Of a DNA stretch of 64,000 nt, positions 33,698 to 43,118 are shown one piece after another (positions within the stretch are counted from its first letter, which is position 1; every line of letters begins with the position of its first letter). The DNA is from Metapseudomonas resinovorans DSM 21078 (lineage in GTDB: Bacteria > Pseudomonadota > Gammaproteobacteria > Pseudomonadales > Pseudomonadaceae). Below the pieces are notes generated by a model that made no database searches, was not told where the DNA came from, and worked only from the letters and a program-made list of their open reading frames with translations. The DNA is taken from the NCBI RefSeq assembly GCF_000423545.1, contig NZ_AUIE01000009.1, positions 62,001 through 126,000 on the forward strand, written 5' to 3'. The position numbers were made by a program, and so were the translations under genes.

Positions 33698-34744
33698 TTG
33701 ACCATCAAGGTACTGGTGGTGGATGACTCGGCGCTTATCCGCAGCCTGCTCAGCGAGATCGTCCGTGCCGACCACGAACTGCAACTGGTGGGCGTGGCGC
33801 CCGACGCCTATGTGGCCCGCGACCTGATCAAGCAGCACTCGCCGGACGTCATCACCCTGGACGTGGAAATGCCGCGCATGGACGGCCTGACCTTCCTCGA
33901 CAAACTGATGAAGGGCCGGCCGACGCCCGTGGTGATGATTTCCTCCCTCACCGAGCGCGGCTCCGAAGCCACCCTGCGGGCCCTAGAACTGGGCGCCATC
34001 GACTTCATCGCCAAGCCCAAGCTGGGCATCGCCGAAGGGATGCAGGCCTATGCCGAAGAGATTCGCGCCAAGCTCAAGGTGGCCGCACGCGCGCGGATGA
34101 TCCGCCGCATCGCCGCGGAACGTCCGGCAGAGCGCGGCCTGCCCATTGTCGGCACCGAGAAACTGATCGCCATCGGCGCCTCCACCGGCGGCACCGAGGC
34201 CATCAAGGAAGTGCTGCTGGGCCTGCCAGCGGACAGCCCCGGCGTGGTCATCACCCAGCACATGCCCGCGGGCTTCACCCGCTCGTTCGCCGCGCGCCTG
34301 GACAAGCTCTGCCGCATCAGCGTCAGCGAAGCCCGCGACGGCGACCGCATCCTCCCCGGCACCGCCCTCCTCGCCCCCGGCGGCCTGCACATGGAAGTGA
34401 CCCGCTCCGGCGCCAACTATGTCGCGCGACTGTCGGACGCACCGCCGGTCAACGGCCACCGTCCGGCCGTGGATGTGATGTTCAACAGCGCCGCCCGCTG
34501 CGCCGGCCGCAACCTGATCGCCGCCCTGCTTACCGGCATGGGCAAGGACGGCGCCCGTGGCCTGTTGGAAATCCGCGAGTCCGGCGGCTACACCCTGGCC
34601 CAGGACGAGGCCAGCTGCGTCGTGTACGGCATGCCCCGGGAAGCGGCGGAAATCGGCGCGGCGGAAGAGGTGCTGCCGCTGGAGGAGATCGGCCCGGCGC
34701 TGCTGGCGCAGGCACGGCGCCGGGGCAGTGGGAACAGGGTGTGA
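33698..34744 (+). CDS. cheB: CheB receptor methylesterase
   Basis: 348 residues from TTG 33698, the only start in register with AAGGAG (33685-33690); no ATG or GTG fits the receiver start [20 protein letters not shown]. Phospho-acceptor Asp in [13 protein letters not shown]. The C-terminal methylesterase has the Ser-His-Asp triad in [30 protein letters not shown] and [12 protein letters not shown]. The TTG start may keep CheB low relative to CheR and CheD. Last gene of the Che2 operon; a hairpin follows at 34771. Confidence 0.93.
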   Translation: MTIKVLVVDDSALIRSLLSEIVRADHELQLVGVAPDAYVARDLIKQHSPDVITLDVEMPRMDGLTFLDKLMKGRPTPVVMISSLTERGSEATLRALELGAIDFIAKPKLGIAEGMQAYAEEIRAKLKVAARARMIRRIAAERPAERGLPIVGTEKLIAIGASTGGTEAIKEVLLGLPADSPGVVITQHMPAGFTRSFAARLDKLCRISVSEARDGDRILPGTALLAPGGLHMEVTRSGANYVARLSDAPPVNGHRPAVDVMFNSAARCAGRNLIAALLTGMGKDGARGLLEIRESGGYTLAQDEASCVVYGMPREAAEIGAAEEVLPLEEIGPALLAQARRRGSGNRV

Positions 34745-34770
34745 GGGCCGAGGGTGGGTGCACGGACAGC

Positions 34771-34792
34771 TCCCTCTCCCTTCAGGGAGAGG
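34771..34792. repeat. CCCTCTCCCT/AGGGAGAGGG palindrome (putative terminator)
   Basis: A 10-bp perfect stem with a TC loop lies 26 bp after the cheB stop and before the convergent DUF1850 gene. A related palindrome occurs at 52083-52103. It is a common intergenic repeat type in GC-rich Proteobacteria and may terminate transcription. Confidence 0.6.
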
Positions 34793-34854
34793 GCAGCCAG
34801 GAGGGCTCGGTCCATCACCCTTGCCTACGACGTTGAGCTTCGCCCATCACCCAT

Positions 34855-35256
34855 CTACAAGGGCGCTGTGTGCCTGCCCTCGCAGGCCCAAAGCTCCACC
34901 ATCGGCTGATCGGCATCCGGCGGCCCCAGCCACTCGGCCAATTCGCGGCACCGACCGTTGCTGCAAAGCTGGTAATCCCCCGCCTCCGGCGTCCGCCCGA
35001 GGCGCAGGGGATTCAAGGGTGGCAACGGGCGCCGGTAATGCCAGGCGCCGTCCCGCAGTACGGCGCCGTCGGGAATGTCCATACCCGCCCCGCTGCCGCG
35101 CACCCGTGCCTCGCGCAGTTCCAGGCCCTGCGGGGTAATTCGGTAGTCCTCCTCCCAGCGCACTTTTTCCACCGTGTGCTGCCAGGCCAGGGTGAACTCG
35201 GTGACCGGTAGCGTCGCCCAGACGCTACCGGCCAACCCCAGGCACAGGCCGATCAT
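34855..35256 (-). CDS. DUF1850 protein of TAXI-TRAP transporter
   Basis: 133 residues from ATG 35256, which overlaps the stop of the TRAP permease gene (ATGA). A signal peptide (about 1-14) is followed by a small beta-rich domain, FTLAWQHTVEKVRWEEDYRI, LELREARVRGSGAGMDIPDG, and a C-terminal pair of Cys (YQLCSNGRC). DUF1850 genes are regularly the third member of TAXI-type TRAP operons, and this one follows the SBP-permease pair. Its function is unknown; a periplasmic accessory role is inferred. Confidence 0.85.
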   Translation of the reverse strand: MIGLCLGLAGSVWATLPVTEFTLAWQHTVEKVRWEEDYRITPQGLELREARVRGSGAGMDIPDGAVLRDGAWHYRRPLPPLNPLRLGRTPEAGDYQLCSNGRCRELAEWLGPPDADQPMVELWACEGRHTAPL

Positions 35257-37280
35257 GCGGTGGCGGCGCCTGCCCGACGGGCGCGCCAGACATGCTGGGC
35301 GATGAACAAGAAGGACAGGACGAAGCCCAGCTCATCGGTCACCGGCAAGGCGAGGATCAGCAATGCGCCAGCGGCGAAGGCCAGGATGCGCTCCCACCAC
35401 GCCAGCCCCACCTGCAGGTGCCCGGTGAACACCGCGCCCCACAGGCCGATGGCCAGGACCGCCTTCAGCAATACATAGAGCGTCGCCCAGCCGCTTTCAC
35501 CCTGTAGCATCAGCGCCGGATCGTAGACCGCCATGAAGGGCACCACGAAGCCCGCCACCGCGATGCGCACGGCCCAGAAACTGATCAGCAGCCCCCGCTC
35601 GCGGGCAATCGGCGCCGCCGCGAAACAGGCCAGAGCAACCGGTGGCGTAAGGTCGGCCATGATCCCGAAGTAGAAGACGAACATGTGCGACACCAGCAGC
35701 GGCACGCCCAGTTCCAGCAGCGCCGGTGCGGCGATGGAGCTGGTGATGATGTAGTTGGGAATGGTCGGGATACCCATGCCCAGCACCAGGCAGGTGAGCA
35801 TCGTCAGGACCAGGGAAAGGAACAGGTTCTCCTGGCCGATGGCGAGTATGTAGCCGGCAAAGGTGGAGGCCGCACCGGTCAGGCTGACGACGCCGATGAT
35901 CACCCCCACCAGGGCACAGGCGATGCCCACCGGCACCGCATGGCGTGCGCCTTCCACCAGCGCATGGAGGCACAGGCGCAAGGTTGCCCGGCCGCCCTTG
36001 ACGAACCAGCAGGCCGCCACCAACGCGGCGATCACGCCGAAGATCACCCCGATGCCCAGTTGGAAGAACCCTGCGCAGAGCAGCCCCAGGGCGATCCAGA
36101 AGGCGATACGCAGGCCGAAGGACGACACCCGCAGGATGATCGCCGAGCCGAGGATGACGATGGCCGTCAGCGCCAGGCCAACGGTGCCGGAGAACAGCGG
36201 CGTGCGTCCGGAGAACAACAGGTAGATCAGCACGAACAGCGGTATCAGCAGGTACCAGCGGTCCCTCACCGCCCCCCAGGCGCTCGGGCACTGCTCCTTG
36301 GGCAGGCCCACCAGATTGGAGCGCCGCGCTTCCAGGTGGACCATCCAGAAAGTCGAGCCGAAGTAGAGCAAGGCCGGAATCAACGCCGCCTTGGCCACTT
36401 CGAAATAGGGCAGGTTGATGGTCTCGGCCATGATGAATGCCACCGCCCCCATCACCGGCGGCATGATCTGGCTGCCCATACTCGCGGTGGCCTCCACCCC
36501 GCCGGCAAAGGCAGCCCGGTAGCCGAAGCGCTTCATCAGCGGAATGGTGAACTGGCCGGTGGTGACCACGTTGGCCACGCCCGAGCCGGTGATGGTGCCC
36601 ATCAAGGCCGAAGACACCACCGACACCTTGGCCGGCCCGCCGAGCTTGTGGCCGAACAGGCCGAGGGAAAAATCGGTGAACAACTTGATCATCCCTGCCT
36701 GTTCGAGGAAGGCGCCGAACAGGATGAACAGGAAGATGTAGGTCGCGGACACGTAGGTGGGCGTGCCGTAGAACCCCTCGGTGCCGAAGGACAACTGGTT
36801 GACGATCTGATCCAGCCCGTAGCCCCGGTGCGCCAGGTCGCCCGGCAGGTACTCGCCAAGCAGGCCGTAGGCGAGGAACACGCCGCAGATCAGCGGCAGC
36901 GCGATACCCATCACACGGCGCGCCGCCTCGAACACCAGCGCGATCAGCAACAGGCCGACGGCCATGTCGGCGCCGGTGAGGTCGCCCGAGCGCTGGATCA
37001 GGTCAACCTCGAAGATCCACTGGTAGGCCGCGGTGGCCGCACCCGCCAGGGCCAGCAGCCACGCCAGCGGTTGCCAGGGCGGCGTCCGGCCAACGGCGGG
37101 ATAGCTGAGGAACACCAGCATCAGCAGGAAGCCGACGTGTACGGCCCGCAGTATCTGCGTGGAAACCGGGTGGAAAGCGGCGGTTACGATCTGGAAGCAG
37201 GTGAACAGCAAGGCGACGACGAACAACGCCTTGGGCCAGTCCGACACGCTGGCGCCGAGCCCCGAATGGTCTTCTGTCAT
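35253..37280 (-). CDS. TRAP transporter fused permease (DctQM fusion, TAXI type)
   Basis: 675 residues with about 17 transmembrane helices. The first four helices are the DctQ-like small subunit; the rest is the DctM-like large subunit with GSGVANVVTTGQFTIPLMKRF, FAGGVEATASMGSQIMPPVM, GMGIPTIPNYIITSSIAAPA and MADLTPPVALACFAAAPIAR. It moves organic acids together with Na+ or H+ using the binding protein encoded upstream (37335-38291). Placed beside the meta-cleavage genes, it probably imports the growth substrate or an intermediate of that pathway; the ligand is not shown by sequence. Confidence 0.92.
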   Translation of the reverse strand: MTEDHSGLGASVSDWPKALFVVALLFTCFQIVTAAFHPVSTQILRAVHVGFLLMLVFLSYPAVGRTPPWQPLAWLLALAGAATAAYQWIFEVDLIQRSGDLTGADMAVGLLLIALVFEAARRVMGIALPLICGVFLAYGLLGEYLPGDLAHRGYGLDQIVNQLSFGTEGFYGTPTYVSATYIFLFILFGAFLEQAGMIKLFTDFSLGLFGHKLGGPAKVSVVSSALMGTITGSGVANVVTTGQFTIPLMKRFGYRAAFAGGVEATASMGSQIMPPVMGAVAFIMAETINLPYFEVAKAALIPALLYFGSTFWMVHLEARRSNLVGLPKEQCPSAWGAVRDRWYLLIPLFVLIYLLFSGRTPLFSGTVGLALTAIVILGSAIILRVSSFGLRIAFWIALGLLCAGFFQLGIGVIFGVIAALVAACWFVKGGRATLRLCLHALVEGARHAVPVGIACALVGVIIGVVSLTGAASTFAGYILAIGQENLFLSLVLTMLTCLVLGMGIPTIPNYIITSSIAAPALLELGVPLLVSHMFVFYFGIMADLTPPVALACFAAAPIARERGLLISFWAVRIAVAGFVVPFMAVYDPALMLQGESGWATLYVLLKAVLAIGLWGAVFTGHLQVGLAWWERILAFAAGALLILALPVTDELGFVLSFLFIAQHVWRARRAGAATA

Positions 37281-37334
37281 GACACGTCCTCTACTGCCTG
37301 GAATGCCGGCGGCCCCCGCCGCCGGCGCGGGCCA

Positions 37335-38291
37335 TCACTTGAGTACGCCGGCTTCCTTGTAGAAGCGCTCTGCACCTGGATGCAGAGGGATGGGCAGGTT
37401 CTGCGCCGCCGTTTCCAGCTTGATGTCCTTGGCGGCGGCATGGGAGGTGACCAGACGACCAAGGTTGTCGAACATCAGTTTGGTCATCTGGTAGGCCAGT
37501 TCGTCGGACACGCCTTCGTGTGTCACCAGGATGTTGGTGATGGCCACCGTCGCTACATCCACGTCCTGGCCGTCATAGGTCTTGGCCGGGATCACCGCCG
37601 GCTGATAGGCCGCATTGCCGATCTTGGCCGTGACCTCCTTCGGTACCTCGACAAAGTTGATCGGCATGGTTGCGGACAGGTCGCGGATTGCCGCCATACC
37701 CAGCCCCGAGGACTGCAGCGTGGCGTCCAGCTGGCGGTTCTTGATCAGCTCCACCGACTCGGCATAAGGCAGGAACTCGACCTTGCCCATGTCTTCGTAG
37801 CTGAGGCCGGCTGCCGCGAAGATCGCCCGTGCGTTCAGTTCCGTACCGGACTTGGGCGCCCCCACCGAAATGCGCTTGCCCTTGAGGTCGGCCAGGGTTT
37901 TGATCCCCGACTCCTTGGCGGCGACGATCTGGATGTAGTTCGGGTAGGTGGCAGCGATGGCCCGCAGCTTCTTCAATGGCGCCTTGAAGCCCGCCTCTTC
38001 GACGCCTGTCCAGGCGTCGCTCACCGAGTCGCCCAGCGCCAGGGCCAACTCGCCACGCCCGGCCTGCAGCAGGTTGAGGTTCTCCACCGAGGCCTTGGTG
38101 GCCTGCACCGAGGTCTTCGAGCCTTCGATGCCGCTGCCGTAGATCTGCGACAGACCGACACCGATGGGGTAGTACACCCCGCTGGTGCCGCCGGTGAGGA
38201 TATTGATGAAGGTGGGCGCGGCCAGTGCTGCGGCGCTGGCCGCCAGGGCGGAAAGAAAGGCAATGGAACGGATCGAGGTACGCAGTCGCAT
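37335..38291 (-). CDS. TAXI-family TRAP solute-binding protein
   Basis: 318 residues with a signal peptide (about 1-24, ending in LAAPTF). TAXI signature TFINILTGGTSGVYYPIGVG, then YGSGIEGSKTSVQATKASVE, DLKGKRISVGAPKSGTELNA and VDVATVAITNILVTHEGVSD. TAXI binding proteins take glutamate, aromatic or other organic acids. It is the first gene of SBP-permease-DUF1850. Its leader (38292-38444) holds a weak variant of the cluster operator at 38333-38350. Confidence 0.92.
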   Translation of the reverse strand: MRLRTSIRSIAFLSALAASAAALAAPTFINILTGGTSGVYYPIGVGLSQIYGSGIEGSKTSVQATKASVENLNLLQAGRGELALALGDSVSDAWTGVEEAGFKAPLKKLRAIAATYPNYIQIVAAKESGIKTLADLKGKRISVGAPKSGTELNARAIFAAAGLSYEDMGKVEFLPYAESVELIKNRQLDATLQSSGLGMAAIRDLSATMPINFVEVPKEVTAKIGNAAYQPAVIPAKTYDGQDVDVATVAITNILVTHEGVSDELAYQMTKLMFDNLGRLVTSHAAAKDIKLETAAQNLPIPLHPGAERFYKEAGVLK

Positions 38292-38332
38292 GGGGGGACT
38301 CCCTTCTTGTTGTCATGGTCTCAAAGGATTGA

Positions 38333-38350
38333 CTCTAGACCATCGGACAG
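38333..38350. promoter_or_regulatory. Weak variant of the catabolic-cluster operator before the TAXI gene
   Basis: CTCTAGACCATCGGACAG has CTAG(A)CC and CGGAC separated by 2 bp rather than 3, against the CTAGTCC-N3-CGGACG element seen at four other promoters. It is 42-59 bp upstream of the binding-protein ATG. The spacing difference makes it a tentative match. Confidence 0.3.
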
Positions 38351-38444
38351 AAGGGATGCAGCCCATGCGCACCGGGCCGAAAGGAGCATTGCGCCAAGAC
38401 CGGAAATGGTGTTGACGCTCCTCGATCCAGTGCCCGAAGCCCCC

Positions 38445-39479
38445 TCAGGTCGGCAACACCTCGCGCTGGCGCGACAGGGTCAACGCCAAGTCTTCGATCA
38501 TGTCTTCCTGACCGCCCACGGTGCCTCGACGCCCCAGTTCCACCAGCAGTTCGCGGGCCTGGATGCCGTACTTTTTCTCGGCGCGCTTGGCGAACAGCAG
38601 GAAGGAGCTGTAGACCCCGGCATAACCCAGGGTCAGGGCATCGCGGTCGACGCGGATCGGCTGGTCCATCATCGGCACCACCAGGTCCTCGGCCACGTCC
38701 ATGATCTTGTAGAGGTCGATGCCGGTCGCCACGCCCATGCGTTCCAGCACTGCCACGAACACCTCCAGCGGGGTGTTGCCGGCACCAGCCCCCAGGCCCG
38801 CCACCGAGCCATCGATGCGCGCGGCCCCCGCCTCGATGGCAGCCAGGGAGTTGGCGATGGCCATGCCCATGTTGTGGTGACCGTGGAAACCGACTTCGGT
38901 GCCGGCGTTCAGCCCGTTACGCAGCACGGCGATCTTCTCGGTCACTTCATCGGGCAGCATGTAGCCCGCAGAGTCGGTGCAGTAGATGCAGTTGGCGCCG
39001 TAGCTCTCCATCAGCTTCGCCTGCTCCAGCAGTTTCTCCGCGCTGACCATGTGCGCCATCATCAGGAAGCCGACGGTGTCCAGGCCCATCTTCGCGGCCA
39101 TGCCGATGTGCTGGCCGGAGACATCCGCCTCGGTGCAGTGGGTGGCGACGCGGATGGTGGAAACGCCGAGGTCATGGGCCATTTTCAGGTGCTCGACGGT
39201 ACCGATGCCCGGCAGCAGCAGCGCCGAAACCTTGGCCTGCTTGAGCTTGGGAATCACCGCGTCGAAGTATTCCTCGTCGCTGTGCGCCGGAAAACCGTAG
39301 TTCAGCGAGCTGCCGCCCAGGCCATCGCCATGGGTGATCTCGATCAGCGGCACGCCGGCTGCATCGAGGCCGGTGGCCACGGCGACCATCTCGTCCAGGC
39401 TGATCTGGTGGCGCTTGGCATGCATGCCGTCGCGCAGGCTCATGTCGTGCAGGCGCACGTGCTTACCTTGCAGGTTCAT
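38445..39479 (-). CDS. hsaF: 4-hydroxy-2-oxoacid aldolase (HsaF/DmpG type)
   Basis: 344 residues. DRE-TIM aldolase: [20 protein letters not shown] with catalytic Asp/Arg, [13 protein letters not shown], the metal-binding HxH in [20 protein letters not shown], and a C-terminal domain that contacts the dehydrogenase ([15 protein letters not shown]). The enzyme splits 4-hydroxy-2-oxo acids into pyruvate and an aldehyde. It forms a channelled complex with the acylating dehydrogenase encoded 13 bp upstream. In the steroid route the substrate is 4-hydroxy-2-oxohexanoate, giving propanal. Sequence alone does not separate HsaF from DmpG or BphI; the steroid assignment rests on the neighbours. Confidence 0.92.
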   Translation of the reverse strand: MNLQGKHVRLHDMSLRDGMHAKRHQISLDEMVAVATGLDAAGVPLIEITHGDGLGGSSLNYGFPAHSDEEYFDAVIPKLKQAKVSALLLPGIGTVEHLKMAHDLGVSTIRVATHCTEADVSGQHIGMAAKMGLDTVGFLMMAHMVSAEKLLEQAKLMESYGANCIYCTDSAGYMLPDEVTEKIAVLRNGLNAGTEVGFHGHHNMGMAIANSLAAIEAGAARIDGSVAGLGAGAGNTPLEVFVAVLERMGVATGIDLYKIMDVAEDLVVPMMDQPIRVDRDALTLGYAGVYSSFLLFAKRAEKKYGIQARELLVELGRRGTVGGQEDMIEDLALTLSRQREVLPT

Positions 39480-39492
39480 GGGGTATCTCCAC

Positions 39493-40401
39493 TCAACGGA
39501 CGGGCAGTTGCAGGGCGCCCTTGTGGGCTTCTTCGGCGAACATCTCGGCGGTGCGCAGGCCGGCGGCGGTCATGATGTCCAGGTTGCCGGCGGACTTGGG
39601 CAGGAAGTCGCCCAGGCCTTCGACCTCGATGAAGATCGACACCTTGCGACCGTCGAACACCGGGCCGTTGATCAGCTTGTAGCCCGGCACGTAGCGCTGC
39701 ACTTCCTTGACCATGTGCAGCACCGAAGTGCGAATCTCCGCCTGGTTCGGCTCGCCTTCGGTGAGGCAATGGATGGTGTCGCGCATCATCAGGGGCGGCT
39801 CGGCCGGGTTGATGACGATGATCGCCTTGCCGCGCTTCGCCCCACCGATCTTCTCCACGGCACCGGCGGTGGTGCGGGTGAATTCGTCGATGTTCTGCCG
39901 GGTACCCGGCCCCACCGAGCGGGACGATACGGTGGCGACGATTTCGCCGTACTCCACCGGCTGCACGCGGGACACCGCCGCCACCATGGGAATGGTGGCC
40001 TGGCCGCCGCAGGTGACCATGTTGACGTTGAGCGCCAGCTTCTCCGCGTGCTCCTTGAGGTTGACCGGCGGCACGCAATACGGGCCGATGGCCGCTGGGG
40101 TGAGGTCGATCATGATCACGCCCAGCTCATTGAGCTTGCGGCTGTTCTCGGCATGCACATAGGCCGAGGTGGCGTCGAAGGCAATGCGGATGTCGTCGTC
40201 CAACACATGCGGCAGCAGGCCGTCGACGCCATCAGCGGTGGTTTTCAGGCCGAACTCGGCGGCGCGCTTGAGCCCCTCCGAGGTCGGGTCCACGCCCACC
40301 ATCCACACCGGTTCGATCCATTCCGACCGACGCATCTTGATCAACAGGTCGGTACCGATATTGCCCGGCCCGATAATGGCCGCCTTGAGTTTCTTGCTCA
40401 T
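39493..40401 (-). CDS. hsaG: Acylating aldehyde dehydrogenase (HsaG/DmpF type)
   Basis: 302 residues from ATG 40401 (GGGGGAG upstream). Rossmann start [20 protein letters not shown]; catalytic Cys in [34 protein letters not shown] near residue 200. It oxidises acetaldehyde or propanal to the acyl-CoA with NAD+ and partners the adjacent aldolase. Length and order aldolase-dehydrogenase-hydratase match the meta-cleavage lower pathways. Choice of HsaG over DmpF is by context. Confidence 0.93.
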   Translation of the reverse strand: MSKKLKAAIIGPGNIGTDLLIKMRRSEWIEPVWMVGVDPTSEGLKRAAEFGLKTTADGVDGLLPHVLDDDIRIAFDATSAYVHAENSRKLNELGVIMIDLTPAAIGPYCVPPVNLKEHAEKLALNVNMVTCGGQATIPMVAAVSRVQPVEYGEIVATVSSRSVGPGTRQNIDEFTRTTAGAVEKIGGAKRGKAIIVINPAEPPLMMRDTIHCLTEGEPNQAEIRTSVLHMVKEVQRYVPGYKLINGPVFDGRKVSIFIEVEGLGDFLPKSAGNLDIMTAAGLRTAEMFAEEAHKGALQLPVR

Positions 40402-40417
40402 CACCACTCCCCCAGAG

Positions 40418-41209
40418 TCAGGCACAGAAGGACAGCCGGGCACTGCCCAGGCCGTCGATGGTCAGTTCGAAGCGGTCACCGGCTCGCGCCGGTTCCAGTG
40501 GTACCAGCGAGCCGGAGAGGATGATCTCGCCGGCCAGGAAGGGGATGCCCAGCTCACCCAGGGTATTGGCCAACCAGGCCACCGCCGTGAGCGGGTTGCC
40601 CTGTACTGCCGAGCCCAGCCCTTCGCTGATCTGCACACCGTTCTTGAACACGGTCATGCGCAGGTTGGGCAGGTCCAGCTCACGCGGGTCCACCTGCTCG
40701 CGACCGAGGACGAAGACCCCGCACGAGGCGTTGTCGGCGACGGTGTCCTGGATGCGGATTCTCCAGTCGTGGATGCGCGAGTCGACGATCTCGAAACAGG
40801 GCATCACGCATTCGGTGGCGTCCAGCACATCCTGCTCGGTCACGCCCGGCCCCTTGAGGTCACGCTTCAGCTTGAAGGCGATTTCGCCTTCGGCGCGCGG
40901 CTGGATCAGGCGGTTGGCGGACAGGGAAATCTCCGCGCCATGGTCGAACCCCATATCGCGGGTGATGAAGCCAAAGTCTGGCTGGTGCACATCGAGCATC
41001 CGCTGCACAGCGGCAGAGGTGACGCCGATCTTCTTGCCGACGATGGCATCGCCCGCCGCCACCCGGCGCTCGATCGCGTGCAGGGAAATGCGGTAGGCGT
41101 CGTCGATGGTGATCGCCGGCCAGCGGTGGGTCAGGGGTTCCAGGGTGCGCCCGTCCTGCAGGGCCTGGTAGAGCTCTTCGCCGTATTGGCGATGCAGTGC
41201 GTCGCTCAT
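40418..41209 (-). CDS. hsaE: 2-oxopent-4-enoate-type hydratase (HsaE/DmpE type)
   Basis: 263 residues from ATG 41209, which overlaps the stop of the hydrolase gene. Fumarylacetoacetate-hydrolase-like fold of the MhpD/DmpE family: [59 protein letters not shown], with the Glu and Asp metal ligands in AEGEIAF and EIVDSR. It hydrates a 2-hydroxy-dienoate; in steroid catabolism 2-hydroxyhexa-2,4-dienoate from ring A. Order hsaD-hsaE-hsaG-hsaF is a single leftward operon. Confidence 0.92.
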   Translation of the reverse strand: MSDALHRQYGEELYQALQDGRTLEPLTHRWPAITIDDAYRISLHAIERRVAAGDAIVGKKIGVTSAAVQRMLDVHQPDFGFITRDMGFDHGAEISLSANRLIQPRAEGEIAFKLKRDLKGPGVTEQDVLDATECVMPCFEIVDSRIHDWRIRIQDTVADNASCGVFVLGREQVDPRELDLPNLRMTVFKNGVQISEGLGSAVQGNPLTAVAWLANTLGELGIPFLAGEIILSGSLVPLEPARAGDRFELTIDGLGSARLSFCA

Positions 41210-42033
41210 GGCCGGCCCTCCGCGAGGAAGTCCAGGCAGGTACGGTTGAACAGTTCGCGGTGCTCCACCATCACCCAGTGGCCGCATTCGCTGAGCATCA
41301 CGAAACGAATGTTGCGACAGGCTTCGAGCATGGTCTGGGCGCCGGAGGACGGGCAGAACTTGTCGTTCATGCCCCAGAAACCGAGGATCGGGCAGGACAG
41401 CTCGGAAAGGCGCGCGGCCATGTTCGGCACCTGCATGGTGCTGAGCACGCAGCGCGGCTGCTGTTGCACCACGGCGACCCGCTCGTTGACGGTCTCGTCG
41501 GCAATCAGCGAGGCATCGTAGAGCTGCAGGCCGAGCAGGCGACGCATGCCGTCTGCATCGTTCAGCTCGCCATTGGCGAAGGCCGCGCCCATCTTCTGGA
41601 TGCCTTCCATCTGCAGGTAGTACTGCTCCTTCTCCATCAGTCCACCGGGGGCCATCAGTACCAGGCGACTGACGCGCTTGGGCGCATCCAGCGCCAGCTT
41701 GATGGCGATGGCACCCCCCAGGGAGTTGCCCACCAGCACGCAGCGCTGAATGTCCAGGGCGTCCAGCAGACCGGTCAGGGCGGTGACGAAGAAGTCCAGG
41801 CTGTAGGTGGTTTCCGGTTTGTCGGAAGCGCCGTAGCCCGGGAGGTCCAGGACGATGGCTCGGTAGCCGAAGCTGGCGAATACCGGGTAGTTCTGCTTGA
41901 AGTTGCTATGACCACTGGCGCCTGGGCCACTGCCGTGGATGAACACCACCGGCTCGCCCTCGCCCGCTTCGATGTAGTGCAGTCGCAGGCCATCCGGCAG
42001 CGTGACGAAACGCCCTTGCGGTAGTGCGCCCAT
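41206..42033 (-). CDS. hsaD: Meta-cleavage product hydrolase (HsaD/BphD type)
   Basis: 275 residues, alpha/beta hydrolase. Oxyanion loop FIHGSGPGASGHSNFKQNYP, nucleophile Ser in LVGNSLGGAIAIKLAL, acid Asp in GFWGMNDKFCPSSGA, His in MLSECGHWVMVEHRE. It cleaves a carbon-carbon bond of a ring-fission product. With HsaC in the same region, the expected substrate is 4,9-DSHA, releasing 2-hydroxyhexa-2,4-dienoate and the C/D-ring propionate. It is the first gene of hsaD-hsaE-hsaG-hsaF and has the cluster operator 57 bp upstream. Confidence 0.9.
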   Translation of the reverse strand: MGALPQGRFVTLPDGLRLHYIEAGEGEPVVFIHGSGPGASGHSNFKQNYPVFASFGYRAIVLDLPGYGASDKPETTYSLDFFVTALTGLLDALDIQRCVLVGNSLGGAIAIKLALDAPKRVSRLVLMAPGGLMEKEQYYLQMEGIQKMGAAFANGELNDADGMRRLLGLQLYDASLIADETVNERVAVVQQQPRCVLSTMQVPNMAARLSELSCPILGFWGMNDKFCPSSGAQTMLEACRNIRFVMLSECGHWVMVEHRELFNRTCLDFLAEGRP

Positions 42034-42089
42034 GGGACTCTCCTCGGCTTGTTGTTTGCCGGGATTATTCGGGCGGGCCGGCAGGCCAA

Positions 42090-42108
42090 CATCGTCCGAG
42101 AGGACTAG
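42090..42108 (-). promoter_or_regulatory. Cluster operator, copy upstream of hsaD
   Basis: Reading toward hsaD the element is CTAGTCCTCTCGGACGATG, 57-75 bp upstream of the start. It is identical to the hsaC copy except for the 3-bp centre. A -10-like AATAAT lies between it and the gene. Confidence 0.75.
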
Positions 42109-42134
42109 CAGCCTGCTCGGCCCTCAACTCCGCT

Positions 42135-42159
42135 GGTGGATGGAAAAGCGCCATCCACC
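42135..42159. repeat. GGTGGATGG hairpin repeat
   Basis: GGTGGATGG (42135-42143) pairs with CCATCCACC (42151-42159), followed by CTACAG. This is a common Pseudomonas intergenic repeat type. It lies between the two divergent cluster promoters (hsaD and the SDR), insulating them. Confidence 0.6.
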
Positions 42160-42188
42160 CTACAGAAATGGCCACCAAACGTGGTGCC

Positions 42189-42207
42189 CTAGTCCTCCCG
42201 GACGTAG
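42189..42207 (+). promoter_or_regulatory. Cluster operator, copy upstream of the SDR gene
   Basis: CTAGTCCTCCCGGACGTAG lies 57-75 bp upstream of ATG 42264, on the plus strand, so it has the same orientation relative to its gene as the hsaD and hsaC copies. Sixteen or more of its 19 positions match them outside the centre. Confidence 0.75.
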
Positions 42208-42263
42208 GCGCCCCGCCCTGCTCGCCCTAGCCTCTGTCCATCGACATTTCAGAGGAAACGACC

Positions 42264-43037
42264 ATGGGCGATGCATTGGATTTCAGCGGCAAGTTGGTGC
42301 TGGTAACCGGCGGCGGCAAGGGTGTGGGTCGGGGCATCAGCCTGCGTTTCCTGGAGCAAGGCGCCGAGGTGGTGATCTGCGGGCGCCAGGCGCCAGAAAG
42401 CCTGCCCGAGCATGAAGGCCGCAGCGCCCATTTCACGCCCTGCGATGTACGCGATATCGAGCAACTGCAAGGCATGCTGGACGACATCGTCGAGCGCTTC
42501 GGACGCCTGGACGTGTTGGTGAACAACGCCGGTGGCGCCCCTCACACCGACGCTGCCACGGCGTCGCCACGCTTTTCCGAATCCATCATCCGCCTCAACC
42601 TGCTGGCGCCGCTGAACCTCTGCCAGTTGGCCAACCAGGTGATGCAGCGCCAGCCTGAAGGCGGCGCCATCATCAACATTTGCAGTGTCAGCGCCGTCCG
42701 CCCCTCCCCCGGCACCGCCGCCTATGGCGCGGCCAAGGCCGGCCTGCTCAATCTCACGCGTTCGCTCGCAGTGGAGTGGGCACCGAAGGTGCGGGTGAAT
42801 GCGGTAACGGCGGGGTTGATCCTTACCGAACAGGCCGAGCTGCACTACGGCAACGCCGACGGTGTGGCGCGGGTGGCGGCAGGAATTCCGCTGCAACGCA
42901 TGGCAACCCCCGAGGACATTGGCGATGCCTGCCTGTACCTCGCTTCCCCCCTGTCCAGCTATGTGAGCGGGGCGGATATCTGCGTGCATGGCGGCGGAGA
43001 GAAACCGGCGTTCCTCGAAGCAGCCGGGGTGAATTGA
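42264..43037 (+). CDS. SDR-family oxidoreductase of the steroid cluster
   Basis: 257 residues. Classical SDR: VLVTGGGKGVGRGISLRFLE (TGxxxGxG), DVLVNNAGGAPHTD, INICSVSAVRPSPGTAAYGA with catalytic Ser and YxxxK (YGAAKAG). The C-terminus has VSGADICVHGGGEKPAFLEA. It is a probable hydroxysteroid or 3-hydroxyacyl-CoA dehydrogenase; the substrate is not evident. It is the only rightward gene between the two leftward blocks. The cluster operator upstream (42189-42207) ties it to the same regulon. Confidence 0.85.
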   Translation: MGDALDFSGKLVLVTGGGKGVGRGISLRFLEQGAEVVICGRQAPESLPEHEGRSAHFTPCDVRDIEQLQGMLDDIVERFGRLDVLVNNAGGAPHTDAATASPRFSESIIRLNLLAPLNLCQLANQVMQRQPEGGAIINICSVSAVRPSPGTAAYGAAKAGLLNLTRSLAVEWAPKVRVNAVTAGLILTEQAELHYGNADGVARVAAGIPLQRMATPEDIGDACLYLASPLSSYVSGADICVHGGGEKPAFLEAAGVN

Positions 43038-43043
43038 AAAGCC

Positions 43044-43118
43044 GATGGGTTTCGCAGGCTCTACCCATCCTACAAATATGGCACCCGTAGGATGCGGTAG
43101 AGCGAAGCGAAACCCATC
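43044..43118. terminator. Large cruciform between convergent genes
   Basis: GATGGGTTTCGC (43044-43055) mirrors GCGAAACCCATC (43107-43118). Inner segments GCTCTACC and CATCCTAC pair with GGTAGAGC and GTAGGATG, leaving a loop around AAATATGGCACC. It resembles the GTAGGGTGGGTT-type repeats seen after Pseudomonas genes and probably acts as a bidirectional terminator. Confidence 0.65.

Noticed and set aside
35685-39575. A 1,296-codon open frame on the plus strand antisense to the TRAP and aldolase genes
   Set aside because: Its His/Gln/Arg-rich translation is the mirror of GC-rich coding DNA; the minus-strand genes have full family motifs.
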